A stretch of 64,000 nt of DNA from JBGAQP01 sp044220635 (GCA_044220635.1 JBGAQP010000009.1:61325-125324), one strand, 5' to 3'. Shown: positions 44,421-53,102, numbered from the stretch's first letter. Notes: a model not told the origin generated them from the sequence alone. Made by a program: numbers and translations.

Positions 44421-47200
44421 AGCTCCTTCACCGCGCTCACCACGGTGCGGTCGCCCGGCACCGGGTAGACGTCGTAGTCGATCGCCTCCATGAGGTCGAG
44501 CATCGGGTCGTTCTGCGCGAGGATCACGCCGCGCAGCCGCCGCACGCCCGCCGACTTCGCGCACTCCTCGAGCCGCGCCATCAGCAGGCGCGCGAGCCCG
44601 CGCCGTTTCCAGCGGTCGGCCACCACGATCGCGAACTCCGCGCTCGCCGGATTGGGGTCGCGCACGTAACGCGCCACCGCGACGATGTCCTCGCCCTCCT
44701 GCGCGCGCGCGACGACGATGAGGGCCATCTCGCGGTCGTAGTCGATCTGCGTGAAGCGCGCCACCATCTCCGGGGTCACGTGGCGCACGAGCGACAGGAA
44801 GCGCATGTAGCGCGACTCGTCCGAGAGCTGGGTGATGAACTCCGTCTCCATCGCCGCGTCCTCGGGGCGGATCGGGCGGATGACGACCTCGGAGCCGTCG
44901 GGCAGGCACACGGGGACTTCGAGGTCCGCGGGGTACGGATGGATCGCGAGGTGCGAGTAGGTCGCGTCGCGGTGCAGCCTGCGCGGGTCGACGACGATGC
45001 GCGCGTCGAGCGCGAGCGCCCCCGAGGGATCGAGCAGCAGCGGGTTGATGTCGAGCTCGGCCACGCCCGGCAACGCGCACACGAGGTCCGAGACCCGCAG
45101 CAGCGTCTCCACGAGCGCCGCGCGGTCCGCGGCCGGGACATTGCGGTAGGCGCCGAGCAGGCGCGCCGCGCGCGTGCGGTCGACGAGCTCGTTGGCGAGG
45201 CGCACGTTGAGCGGCGGCAGGCCGATCGCGTTGTCCTTGAGCAGCTCCACCGCCACGCCCCCGGAGCCGAAGCTCACCACGGGGCCGAAGACGGGATCGG
45301 TCGCCACGCCGATGATGAGCTCGCGGCCGAAGCGCCGGAAGACCATCGGCTGGACCACGACGCCCGTGATGCGCGCCTCGGGCCGCAGGCGCCCGACGTC
45401 CGCGAGCAGCTCGTCGAACTCCCGCGCGACCGCCGCTTCGCCGCGGACGTTGAGGCGCACGCCGTTCACGTCCGACTTGTGGGTGATGTCGGGCGAGAGG
45501 ATCTTCAGCACCACGGGGCCGGCCATGCGCCGGGCCGCGGCCACCGCCTCCTCGCGGGTGGTGGCGAGCGCGAACTCGGGCGTGGGGATCCCGAAGAGCG
45601 CGAGCAGCGTCTTCGCCTCGATCTCGTTGAGGAGGTTGCGGCCCTCGGCGCTCGCGCGCCGCAGGATCGTGCCCGCCGCCTCGAGGTCGACCTCGGGAAC
45701 CACGCCGCGCGGCGCCGGGGCTTCGAGCAACAGGCGCTGGTTGCGCGCGTGCCGCGCCATCACGCCGAAGGCGTCCACGGCGCTCTCGGCGCTCGCGTAG
45801 GCGGGGATGCCCTCGCCCTCGACCCGCCGGCGGGTGCCGGCCACGCCCGATTCGCCGAGCCAGGCGGTGAGGAAGGGCTTCGCGCAGGCGGTCGCCACCG
45901 GGAGAATTCCTTTCGCCACGTCGTCCGCGTCGGACACGCCCGTCGGGCAGTAGACCGCGAGCAGGCCGTCGACCCCGGCGTCGTTGGCGATGACCTGGGC
46001 GGCCGCCGCGAAGCGCTCGCCGCCCGCATCCCCGATCAGATCCACGGGGTTGCCGTGCGACCAGTGGGCGGGAAGCGCCTTGTTGAGCTCGGCGATGGTC
46101 GCATCGGCCAGCGTGGCGAGGTGCACGCCCGCGGCGGAGGCGGCGTCCGCGGCGAGGACGCCCGGGCCGCCGCCGTTGGTGAGGATGGCGAGGCGCTCGC
46201 CGCGGGGGCGGCGGCGCGTGGCGAGCGCCTTCGCGGCCGCGAAGAGGTCGTGGTAGCCGTCGACCCGCACGACGCCGCAGCGCGCGAGCACGGCGTCGAA
46301 CACCGCGTCGTCGCCCACGAGCGCGCCGGTGTGCGAGCGCGCCGCCTGCGAGCCGCTCGCGTAGCGGCCCACCTTGAGCACGACCACGGGCTTGGCGCGC
46401 GCGAGCGCGCGCAGCGCGCTGATGAAGCGCCGCCCGTGCTTCACGCCTTCCACGTAGAGCAGGACGCTCTCGGTGGCGATGTCGAAGAGCAGGTAGTCGA
46501 GGACCTCGCCGTAGTCGATGTCGGCCGCGGCCCCGAGCGACACCACGGTCGAGAGTCCCACGTTCGCGCTCGAGGCCCAGTCGACGAGCGCGGTGCAGAT
46601 GGCGCCCGACTGCGACACGAGGGCGATGCCGCCCGGCCGGGAGGCGGTGCGCGCGAAGGAGGCGTTCAGCCCCACGGGCGGGCGCATGAGCCCCACGCAG
46701 TTGGGGCCGAGGAAGCGCACGCCCGCCACGCGCGCCGAATCGACGAGGCGGCGCTCGAGTTCGGCGCCCGGGCCGCCGACCTCGCCGAAGCCCGCCGAGA
46801 GCACCACGAGCCCGTGCACGCCCGCGCGCCCGGCCTGGGCGACGATCGCGGGCACGGTCGCCGCGGGAGAGGTCACCACGGCTAGGTCGACGGGCTCGGG
46901 GAGCGCGTCGAGAGAGGGATAGCAGGGTTCGCCCGCGACCATCGGGTGGCGCGGGTTCACGAAGCGGATCGGGCCGCGGAAGCCGCCCGAGCGCAGGTTC
47001 TCGAGCACCGCGTGGCCCACGGAGCCGGGCCGCTCGCTCGCGCCCACGAGGGCGACCGAGTGCGGCGAGAAAAGGGCGTTGAGCGGGTGCGCGTTGCTCG
47101 ACGCGCTCTCTTCCGCCTCGTCCTCGGCGCGGTGCGATCCCGCGCCGAGCCGGAACGAGAGCCGGCCGGGCTTGGTGGCGCGGCGCTCCTTGACCGTCAT
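44417..47200 (-). CDS. Pat-type protein lysine acetyltransferase (ADP-forming acyl-CoA synthetase-like + GNAT)
   Basis: The 927-residue protein resembles E. coli PatZ/YfiQ. An N-terminal CoA-binding Rossmann domain (LFSPHSVALVGASERPGSVG) leads into a ligase-CoA domain (SHTGALVGDDAVFDAVLARC, NGGGPGVLAADAA). An ATP-grasp domain follows (LLALFGIPTPEFALATTREE, KSDVNGVRLNVRG), and then a C-terminal GNAT domain (VIRPIRPEDAAMETEFITQL, FAIVVADRWKRRGLARLLMA). Such proteins acetylate lysines, for example on acetyl-CoA synthetase. The ATG at 47200 overlaps the stop of the dksA-like gene (ATGA). It is the last gene of an FNR-controlled operon. Confidence 0.9.
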   Translation of the reverse strand: MTVKERRATKPGRLSFRLGAGSHRAEDEAEESASSNAHPLNALFSPHSVALVGASERPGSVGHAVLENLRSGGFRGPIRFVNPRHPMVAGEPCYPSLDALPEPVDLAVVTSPAATVPAIVAQAGRAGVHGLVVLSAGFGEVGGPGAELERRLVDSARVAGVRFLGPNCVGLMRPPVGLNASFARTASRPGGIALVSQSGAICTALVDWASSANVGLSTVVSLGAAADIDYGEVLDYLLFDIATESVLLYVEGVKHGRRFISALRALARAKPVVVLKVGRYASGSQAARSHTGALVGDDAVFDAVLARCGVVRVDGYHDLFAAAKALATRRRPRGERLAILTNGGGPGVLAADAASAAGVHLATLADATIAELNKALPAHWSHGNPVDLIGDAGGERFAAAAQVIANDAGVDGLLAVYCPTGVSDADDVAKGILPVATACAKPFLTAWLGESGVAGTRRRVEGEGIPAYASAESAVDAFGVMARHARNQRLLLEAPAPRGVVPEVDLEAAGTILRRASAEGRNLLNEIEAKTLLALFGIPTPEFALATTREEAVAAARRMAGPVVLKILSPDITHKSDVNGVRLNVRGEAAVAREFDELLADVGRLRPEARITGVVVQPMVFRRFGRELIIGVATDPVFGPVVSFGSGGVAVELLKDNAIGLPPLNVRLANELVDRTRAARLLGAYRNVPAADRAALVETLLRVSDLVCALPGVAELDINPLLLDPSGALALDARIVVDPRRLHRDATYSHLAIHPYPADLEVPVCLPDGSEVVIRPIRPEDAAMETEFITQLSDESRYMRFLSLVRHVTPEMVARFTQIDYDREMALIVVARAQEGEDIVAVARYVRDPNPASAEFAIVVADRWKRRGLARLLMARLEECAKSAGVRRLRGVILAQNDPMLDLMEAIDYDVYPVPGDRTVVSAVKEL

Positions 47201-47622
47201 CCGGCGCGCTTCCGGCGGCCGGCGCCCTCCTCGCCCTCCTGGCAGGAGACGCAGCGCGCGGCCGTGGGCTCGGCCGACAGGCGCGCGAAGCCGATCGGCA
47301 GGCCGCATTCGATGCACACGCCGTAGCCGCCCGACTCGATCCGGGCCTGGGCGGCGCGGATCGCCGCGAGGTGGACGCGCAGCTGCTCGGCGCCGGCGAG
47401 GTCGCGCTCGAGTTCGGCCTCCGCGACGGCCCCGTCGCCCGTTCGCGTCAGGTCGCGGAAGAGCTCGGCGTCCTCGCCCAGGATCTCGCCCTGGGCGCGA
47501 TCGGCGGCGCGCTCGTAGCGGCGCGCGAGGGCCTCGAGCCGGCCCTTGAGCTCGCCCCGCTGGGCGGCGTCGAGCGGCAGCGGCGGTGCGGACGCCGCGC
47601 CCGGATCGCGCGGGCCGGCCAT
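47197..47622 (-). CDS. DksA/TraR-family zinc-finger protein
   Basis: The 141-residue protein has an N-terminal coiled-coil (residues about 20-95) and a C4 zinc finger, Cys103-x2-Cys106 and Cys124-x2-Cys127, in GVCIECGLPIGFARLSAEPT. It differs from canonical DksA in lacking the conserved DxxDxA tip, as far as I can see, so it is more like the TraR/DksA-like accessory proteins that act on RNA polymerase. It is translationally coupled on both sides, overlapping uspA by one base and pat by four. Confidence 0.85.
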   Translation of the reverse strand: MAGPRDPGAASAPPLPLDAAQRGELKGRLEALARRYERAADRAQGEILGEDAELFRDLTRTGDGAVAEAELERDLAGAEQLRVHLAAIRAAQARIESGGYGVCIECGLPIGFARLSAEPTAARCVSCQEGEEGAGRRKRAG

Positions 47623-48065
47623 CAGCGGACCACGAGGATGGGGATCGTCGCCTTCGCGAGCACCTTCTGGGTCTCGCTGCCGAGCAGCAGGGCCTCGAAG
47701 CCCTTGCGGCCGTGGGAGGCCATGACGATCACGTCGGCCTTGACCTTGCGCGCCGCGGCGAGGATCGCGTCGGCGGGAGAATCCGAGAACTCGTGCAGGG
47801 TCGACGGGTCGATGCCTTCCTTCAGGCAGATCGCGCGCGCCTTCTCGAAGAGCTTGTCGGCCGCGGCGGCGGAATCGCGCGCGTAGTCCTTCTGCGTGGG
47901 CCACTCGATGGGCACGCCCTCGGGATAGTACGGCGTGCGGTACTCGGGGCTCGAATGGAACAGCGTCACCAGCCCGCCGCCCGATCGGGCGAGGGCGGCC
48001 GCGGTCTTGACGGCGCGGGTCGAGCGGGGCGTGCCGTCGGTCGGAACGAGGATGCGCCGGTACAT
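47622..48065 (-). CDS. Universal stress protein (UspA family)
   Basis: The 147-residue protein begins MYRRILVPTDGTPRSTRAVK. It has the ATP-binding signature near the C-terminus, VIVMASHGRKGFEALLLGSE, and ends VLAKATIPILVVR. The G-2x-G-9x-G(S/T) pattern suggests an ATP-binding member. A strong AGGAGG site precedes the ATG. It is the first gene of the three-gene operon with the dksA-like and pat genes, controlled by an FNR box. Confidence 0.93.
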   Translation of the reverse strand: MYRRILVPTDGTPRSTRAVKTAAALARSGGGLVTLFHSSPEYRTPYYPEGVPIEWPTQKDYARDSAAAADKLFEKARAICLKEGIDPSTLHEFSDSPADAILAAARKVKADVIVMASHGRKGFEALLLGSETQKVLAKATIPILVVR

Positions 48066-48114
48066 GGTGACCTCCTAGCGGGCGCGGGCGGGACGGGACC
48101 GCCCTGCATTTTTC

Positions 48115-48155
48115 ATGATAGGCCGGCGCCCGAGCGCGCCGTTGACCGAAATCAA
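48115..48155 (-). promoter_or_regulatory. FNR box and -10 of the uspA-dksA-pat operon
   Basis: The box at 48142-48155 reads TTGACCGAAATCAA, identical to the ccoI box. On the minus strand the -10 TATCAT (48115-48120) is 21 bp from the box edge. The predicted start is near 48107, giving a leader of about 42 bases. Confidence 0.85.
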
Positions 48156-48162
48156 CGCCGCC

Positions 48163-48906
48163 TCAGGCGGCGGGCTGGGCGATGAGGGTCCTCAGACCCT
48201 CGAGGTCGACGATGCGAACGTGCTTCTGGTGGACCTCGATGAGGTGGTCTTCCTGGAAGCGGGAAAAGAGGCGGCTCACCGTCTCGAGCTTCATGCCGAG
48301 GTAGCTGCCGATCTCCTCGCGCGTCATGCGCAGCACGAATTCCGAGGGCGAGAAACCGCGGCGCGTGAGGCGCTGGGAGAGATTGAGCAGGAAGGCGGCC
48401 AGGCGCTCCTCGGCGCGCATGCTCCCGAGCAGCATCATCACGCCCTGGTCGCGCACGATCTCGCGGCTCATGACCTTGTGGAAATGCCGCTGCAGCGGCT
48501 CGAACTCGCGCGAGAGCTCCTCGACCCGCGCGAAGGGCATGACGCAGACTTCGCTGTCCTCGAGCGCGGTCACGGTGATCGAATGGCGCTCCGAGCCGAT
48601 GCCGTCCATGCCGAGGAGCTCCCCGGCCATGTAGAAGCCGGTCACCTGGTCGCGGCCGTCGGCGCTGGTGAGCGTGCTCTTGAAGAAGCCGCAGCGCACG
48701 GCATAGAGCGCGGAGAACGCCTCGCCCCCGTGGTACAGGCTCTCGCCGCGCTTCACCTTGCGCCGCGTCGAGACCATCTCGTCCAGGCGGTCGAGCTCCT
48801 CCTGGTCGAGGCCGACGGGCAGGCACAGCTCCCGGAGGCTGCACTGCGAGCAGGCGGTCCGGAGGTGGCTGAGCGGAAGCGGGCGCGGAAGGGTCACGAG
48901 GGGCAT
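48163..48906 (-). CDS. fnr: FNR-type oxygen-sensing transcription regulator
   Basis: FNR carries an oxygen-labile 4Fe-4S cluster and activates genes when oxygen is low. From the ATG at 48906 the 247-residue protein has Cys19, Cys22, Cys28 (RTACSQCSLRELCLPVGL) and Cys121 (SEVCVMPF), almost the same positions as the E. coli ligands. A cyclic-nucleotide-binding-like fold and the helix-turn-helix TREEIGSYLGMKLETVSRLF, with the E..SR DNA contacts, follow. Two upstream in-frame ATGs (48945, 48984) overlap or precede the FNR box and are not favoured. No ribosome site is evident. It is divergent from hemN. Confidence 0.93.
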   Translation of the reverse strand: MPLVTLPRPLPLSHLRTACSQCSLRELCLPVGLDQEELDRLDEMVSTRRKVKRGESLYHGGEAFSALYAVRCGFFKSTLTSADGRDQVTGFYMAGELLGMDGIGSERHSITVTALEDSEVCVMPFARVEELSREFEPLQRHFHKVMSREIVRDQGVMMLLGSMRAEERLAAFLLNLSQRLTRRGFSPSEFVLRMTREEIGSYLGMKLETVSRLFSRFQEDHLIEVHQKHVRIVDLEGLRTLIAQPAA

Positions 48907-48936
48907 TTTACTAGCGCCGCGAGCGCCCGGCGACGG

Positions 48937-48950
48937 TTGATCCATGTCAA
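48937..48950 (+). promoter_or_regulatory. FNR box between fnr and hemN
   Basis: TTGATCCATGTCAA is an FNR box. For hemN a -10-like GATGAT (48972-48977) lies 21 bp downstream. For fnr the box sits only about 38 bp from the ATG, which fits autorepression better than activation. Confidence 0.8.
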
Positions 48951-48984
48951 AGGCCGTGCAGGCGGCGGGCGGATGATGCGACAC

Positions 48985-50409
48985 ATGCTAACCGCCACCG
49001 CGCCTGGCGCCGCGCCGCGCCCCGAGAACCTCCCGGCGATCCTCGACCTCGACCTCGTCCGCCGCTTCGACGCGAACGGACCGCGCTATACCTCCTACCC
49101 CACGGCCGACCGCTTCACCCCCAATTTCGGCCCCGAGAACTACGCCCGGGCGATGCGCGAACGCGCGGCCGCCCCCGCGCGCTCGCCGCTGTCGCTCTAC
49201 GTGCACCTGCCCTTCTGCAACACGATCTGCTTCTATTGCGGGTGCAACAAGGTGGTGACGCGCGACCACTCGCGCGCCGAGCGCTACCTCGACTATCTCG
49301 GGCGCGAAGTCGCGCTGCAGGCCGCCCTCCTGGGCGAGGACCGGCGCGTGCGCCAGATGCACTGGGGCGGTGGCACGCCGACCTTCCTCTCCGAGGACGA
49401 GATCCGCTCGCTCTGGGAGATGCTGCGGGGGAGTTTCCAGTTCGATCCCGCCGGCGAGTACGCGATCGAGATCGACCCGCGCTCCTGCCCCCCGGGGACC
49501 GTGCGCCTGCTCGCCGAGCTCGGGTTCAACCGCGCGAGCTTCGGCGTGCAGGACTTCGACCCCGCCGTGCAGCGCGCGGTGAACCGCATCCAGCCCCAGG
49601 AGATGACCGTCGGGGTGATCGAGGCGGCGCGGGCCGCGGGCTTCAAGTCGCTCAACGTGGACCTGATCTACGGCCTGCCCAAGCAGAGCGTGTCGAGCTT
49701 CGCCGACACCGTCGAGAAGGTCCTGCAGCTGCGGCCCGACCGCATCGCCCTCTACAGCTACGCGCACCTTCCGGCGCGCTTCAAGCCGCAGCGGCGCATC
49801 CTCGACGCGGACCTGCCGAGCCCCGCCGAGAAGCTCGGCATCCTCGCGCGCGCGATCGAGCTCTTCAACCGCGCCGGCTACGTGTACATCGGGATGGACC
49901 ACTTCGCCCTGCCCGGCGACGAGCTCGCGGCGGCGCAGCGCCGCGGCACCCTCACGCGCAACTTCCAGGGCTACACCGTGGGCCCCGACGGCGACCTCGT
50001 GGCCCTGGGCGTGTCCGCGATCGGCAAGATCGGCGCGACCTACAGCCAGAACGCCAAGGAAATCCCCGCCTACTACGACGCGCTCGAGCAGGGCCGGCTG
50101 CCGGTCGTGCGCGGCATCGAGCTCGGCGCCGACGACCAGGTGCGCCGCGCGGTGATCCTCGACCTCATGTGCCAGTTCGTGCTGTCCTTCGACGCGGTCG
50201 AAGCCGCGCACGGCATCGACTTCCGCTCCTATTTCGCCCCCGAGCTCGAGCGCCTGCGCGAGTACGCCGACCTCGGGCTCGTCACGCTCGAGAACGACTG
50301 GATCGGCGTGACCCCGCGCGGGCGCTACTTCGTGCGCGCGATCGGCGCCGTCTTCGACCGCTACCTGCAGGGCGACAAGGCGCGGGTGGCCTACTCGCGC
50401 ATCATCTAG
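48985..50409 (+). CDS. hemN: Oxygen-independent coproporphyrinogen III oxidase
   Basis: HemN is a radical-SAM enzyme of heme synthesis that works without oxygen. The product (474 residues from ATG 48985) has the 4Fe-4S motif FCNTICFYCGCNKVVTRDHS (CxxxCxxC), the GGGTPTFLS motif, and LDLVRRFDANGPRYTSYPTA near the N-terminus. Three in-frame ATGs (48973, 48976, 48985) are possible and none has a ribosome site. The last coincides with the transcription start predicted from the FNR box, so a leaderless message is likely. Control by FNR fits its anaerobic role. Confidence 0.95.
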   Translation: MLTATAPGAAPRPENLPAILDLDLVRRFDANGPRYTSYPTADRFTPNFGPENYARAMRERAAAPARSPLSLYVHLPFCNTICFYCGCNKVVTRDHSRAERYLDYLGREVALQAALLGEDRRVRQMHWGGGTPTFLSEDEIRSLWEMLRGSFQFDPAGEYAIEIDPRSCPPGTVRLLAELGFNRASFGVQDFDPAVQRAVNRIQPQEMTVGVIEAARAAGFKSLNVDLIYGLPKQSVSSFADTVEKVLQLRPDRIALYSYAHLPARFKPQRRILDADLPSPAEKLGILARAIELFNRAGYVYIGMDHFALPGDELAAAQRRGTLTRNFQGYTVGPDGDLVALGVSAIGKIGATYSQNAKEIPAYYDALEQGRLPVVRGIELGADDQVRRAVILDLMCQFVLSFDAVEAAHGIDFRSYFAPELERLREYADLGLVTLENDWIGVTPRGRYFVRAIGAVFDRYLQGDKARVAYSRII

Positions 50410-50418
50410 GGCGGCGAC

Positions 50419-50916
50419 CTAGCGGCGATCGGGGCCGCGCGGCTCGATGCGCTGGACCACCTTGCCGACGACCCGCCCCTCGCGGTCGATCATCACGGAG
50501 AGGTCGGCCTGGTAGCCCCAGGCGTCCAGGAAGCGGTAGTCCCAGGCGACCTGCGCGAGGTTGGCGAAATCGACCGTCTGCCAGGGCGGCCCGATGAGGC
50601 GGCGCACGTCCTCGCGCGTGCTCGTCCCCGGGACGATGCGCGCGAAGTGGGCCTCGTCGAGCACCTGCTCGAGGCTCACCAGGCGCCCGTCGCGATCGAC
50701 CGTCGCCATGAAGGTCTCGGTGCCGAGCGGACCCTGGGGATAGGCGAATCGCCGGCTGCCGTCGGGGAGCGCGAACTCCATCGCCGGCTCGCCCATCGCG
50801 CGGCGCACCTCGGCCTCGGTGGAGCGTCCCGGCTCGAGCCCCAGGCGCGCGAAGCCGGCGCAACCCGCGAGGAGGGCGAGCGCGGCTGCGGATGCGATTC
50901 TCGTGGCGATTCCCAT
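50419..50916 (-). CDS. BamE/SmpA-like outer-membrane lipoprotein
   Basis: The 165-residue protein has a lipoprotein signal with a clear lipobox (SAAALALLAGC, Cys19). Two SmpA/OmlA-like repeats follow, GRSTEAEVRRAMGEPAMEFA and GTSTREDVRRLIGPPWQTVD, each followed by beta strands (DYRFLDAWGYQADLSVMIDR). BamE has one such domain, so this is a duplicated relative rather than BamE itself. The function is unknown, probably in the outer-membrane inner leaflet. It converges with hemN and is divergent from the Rieske gene. Confidence 0.8.
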   Translation of the reverse strand: MGIATRIASAAALALLAGCAGFARLGLEPGRSTEAEVRRAMGEPAMEFALPDGSRRFAYPQGPLGTETFMATVDRDGRLVSLEQVLDEAHFARIVPGTSTREDVRRLIGPPWQTVDFANLAQVAWDYRFLDAWGYQADLSVMIDREGRVVGKVVQRIEPRGPDRR

Positions 50917-51010
50917 GGCGGCTCTCCCGGACCGGACGCGATGACATTATGATGCGATTGCGTGCCGCGAGTTCGCCCGCGGCCGCGATCGCCCCCCACC
51001 CGGAACCCCC

Positions 51011-51637
51011 ATGAGCGACGCCCTCAACTACCTCGTCAAGGTCCGCCCCGACGCGATCGGCCCCTACCTCGCGTTCCTGAAGGAGGCGGGCCGCCACCTC
51101 GACCCCAAGACCCGCAACCTCATCTCGGTGATCACCAAGGTCCACGCGCAGACCGCGAGGGGATTCCGGCAGTATCTCGGGCGCGCGCTGCGCGAGGGTG
51201 CGAGCCCCGACGAGATCCTCGACGCGCTGCTGATGGCCTTTCCCGCCCTGGGGCTCGCGAAGATCGTCTGGGCGATCGACATCATCCTCGACATGGACAT
51301 CCCCGGATTCCACCCGGATCGCCTCGGCGCCGGGCCCGAGTGGCACGACGTGGCCGCGCTGGCGGACCTGCCCGAGGACAGCGTCCGGCGCCTCGAGATC
51401 GGGGAGCGCGGGCTGTTCGTCCACCGCCAGGCGGCCGAGATCCGCGTCTACGACAGCCGCTGCCCGCACCAGGTGACCAACATTCCCGAGCTCGCGATCG
51501 AGGGCCGCACGCTCACCTGCCCCAAGCACCAGTGGGCCTTCGACCTCGCCACCGGCCAGTGCATCGCCAAGGGCACGAGTCCGCTCCATCGCCTCGAGCA
51601 CCGGGTGACGGGCGAGCGTCTCGAAGTCCTCTGGTAG
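51011..51637 (+). CDS. AhpD-like helical domain fused to a Rieske [2Fe-2S] domain
   Basis: The 208-residue protein combines two domains. Residues 1-100 resemble the carboxymuconolactone decarboxylase/AhpD fold (KTRNLISVITKVHAQTARGF, LREGASPDEILDALLMAFPA), but the CxxC redox pair of AhpD is absent. Residues 110-208 are a Rieske domain with ligands Cys151-Pro-His153 and Cys170-x2-His173 (SRCPHQVTN, LTCPKHQWAFDLATGQC). The protein is soluble. It could be an electron carrier for a partner not seen here. The phosphodiesterase gene follows after 26 bases. Confidence 0.8.
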   Translation: MSDALNYLVKVRPDAIGPYLAFLKEAGRHLDPKTRNLISVITKVHAQTARGFRQYLGRALREGASPDEILDALLMAFPALGLAKIVWAIDIILDMDIPGFHPDRLGAGPEWHDVAALADLPEDSVRRLEIGERGLFVHRQAAEIRVYDSRCPHQVTNIPELAIEGRTLTCPKHQWAFDLATGQCIAKGTSPLHRLEHRVTGERLEVLW

Positions 51638-51663
51638 GCGCGTCGGCGACCGAGGAGATGGGG

Positions 51664-52176
51664 ATGAAAATCTGCATCGTTTCCGACAGCCACGACCGTG
51701 CCGATCCCCTCGCCCGCGCGGTGCACGCGGCGAAGGCGCTGGGCGCCGGGGCCGTCATCCACTGCGGCGACCTCATCGGCGCCCAGACCGTGAAGCCCGC
51801 GCTCGCGGCGGGCCTGCCGGTGCACGCCATCCACGGAAACAACCTGGGCGACGCGCAGGCGATGCACTACCAGTCGCGCATGAGCGGCGGCCTGCTCCAG
51901 TACCACGGCGCGGAGGCCCGCCTCGAACTCGCCGGCCGGCGCATCATCGTCACGCACTACGACCACCTGGGCTACGCGCTCGCCTGCACCGGGGACTGGG
52001 ACCTGGTCTGCTGCGGCCATTCGCACCGCGCGGAAACCCGCCAGGTGGCGGACGTGAAGGGGAGCAAGTCCTGGCTGGTCAATCCGGGCACCGTGGCGGG
52101 CCTGGCCGGGCCGGCCACCTGGGTCCTCGCCGACCTCGCGGAGATGCGATTCGAGGTCCATACGATCCCTTTATAG
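51664..52176 (+). CDS. YfcE/MJ0936-type metallophosphoesterase
   Basis: The 170-residue enzyme has the calcineurin-like metal motifs MKICIVSDSHDRADPL, VIHCGDLIG, IHGNN, VTHYDH and CGHSHRAETR, then NPGTV. Members hydrolyse phosphodiesters; the physiological substrate is unknown. The ATG at 51664 is preferred because GAGGAG lies 6 bases upstream; an ATG at 51658 would be directly on top of the ribosome site. Confidence 0.9.
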   Translation: MKICIVSDSHDRADPLARAVHAAKALGAGAVIHCGDLIGAQTVKPALAAGLPVHAIHGNNLGDAQAMHYQSRMSGGLLQYHGAEARLELAGRRIIVTHYDHLGYALACTGDWDLVCCGHSHRAETRQVADVKGSKSWLVNPGTVAGLAGPATWVLADLAEMRFEVHTIPL

Positions 52177-52193
52177 GGGCATTGCCGAATTCT

Positions 52194-52223
52194 TTGCACT
52201 TGATTTGGGCAGCCCTTCATAAT
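52194..52223 (+). promoter_or_regulatory. Candidate promoter of the aprMBA operon
   Basis: A -35 TTGCAC (52194-52199) and -10 CATAAT (52218-52223) are spaced by 18 bp in a locally A+T-richer stretch, about 50 bases before aprM. Confidence 0.5.
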
Positions 52224-52274
52224 TGTCCATTGTCCCGCGACTCGTCAGATCGTCCAGCAGGGAGGAGACCCTAG

Positions 52275-53102
52275 ATGTTCACCAGCAATGCCTTTGCGGC
52301 GGTCTCGGGAAGCCTGCCCGCCGGCTTCATGCAGTGGTTCGTGGGGCTGATGATCCTGGCTGTCATCGTCGGCACGCTCCTGGACGTCCTCCACAAGGGG
52401 AGCGCGACGTACTTCTTCGCCAACTGGCGCAAGACCCGCGGCAAGGGCGCCCCGGTCGACGTCGCCTCGATCGCGGTCAAGACCGTCGTGGTGGACGTCC
52501 TCGCCTCGGGCGAATTCTGCAACCCGCGGCGGCGCATCGCCCACCTGCTGACCATGTACGGTTTCACCCTGTATCTCCTCACCACCCTCGTGATGGTCTA
52601 CGCCTACCCGACGGCCGCCACGCCCACGCCGGCCCTGCTGCCGCAGCTCTGGTGGCTCGGCGCCCTGATGGCCCTCGCCGGGGGCTACTGGTTCTGGTTC
52701 TTCATCCGCGTCGACGTCGCGGCCGAGGGCGGCACGCCCCTGCGCCTGATGCGCGCCGATCTCTTCATCCTCTCGCTCCTCGCCAGCGTGACGCTCGGCC
52801 TCGTCTGGGCCTGGCTGCAGGCGCAGGCGAGCGCGGCCTCCGGCGTCTTCTTCGGCCTGTACCTCACCGCCACTGCGGTGCTCTTCGGCGGGGTGTACTG
52901 GTCCAAGTTCGCGCACATGTTCTTCAAGCCCGCGGCGGCCTTCGAGAAGCGGGTCGCCGAGGCCAACGGCACGAACATGAACCTGCCGACGCAGAACCGG
53001 GACGATCCCGCACAACGGGAGCGGCACTCGATGGAGCTGCTGAAGGACGCCCCCATGGACATGGGGCTCGGCATCAAGCGCGAAGCGCCGCGCCACTACT
53101 AG
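52275..53102 (+). CDS. aprM: APS reductase membrane anchor AprM
   Basis: AprM is the putative membrane anchor that links the soluble APS reductase AprBA to the quinone pool in sulfur oxidisers lacking QmoABC. The 275-residue protein has about six hydrophobic segments, for example FMQWFVGLMILAVIVGTLLD, LYLLTTLVMVYAYP, WWLGALMALAGGYWFWFFIR and LTATAVLFGGVYWS. The hydrophilic C-terminus faces the AprBA side. A GGAGGAG ribosome site precedes the ATG. aprB follows after 42 bases. No Qmo genes are in the window. Confidence 0.9.
   Translation: MFTSNAFAAVSGSLPAGFMQWFVGLMILAVIVGTLLDVLHKGSATYFFANWRKTRGKGAPVDVASIAVKTVVVDVLASGEFCNPRRRIAHLLTMYGFTLYLLTTLVMVYAYPTAATPTPALLPQLWWLGALMALAGGYWFWFFIRVDVAAEGGTPLRLMRADLFILSLLASVTLGLVWAWLQAQASAASGVFFGLYLTATAVLFGGVYWSKFAHMFFKPAAAFEKRVAEANGTNMNLPTQNRDDPAQRERHSMELLKDAPMDMGLGIKREAPRHY

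Noticed and set aside
48907..48984. Upstream ATGs (48945, 48984) as starts of fnr
   Set aside because: The first is inside the FNR box and the second is beyond it. With the 48906 start the cysteine positions match the known ligands to within one residue.
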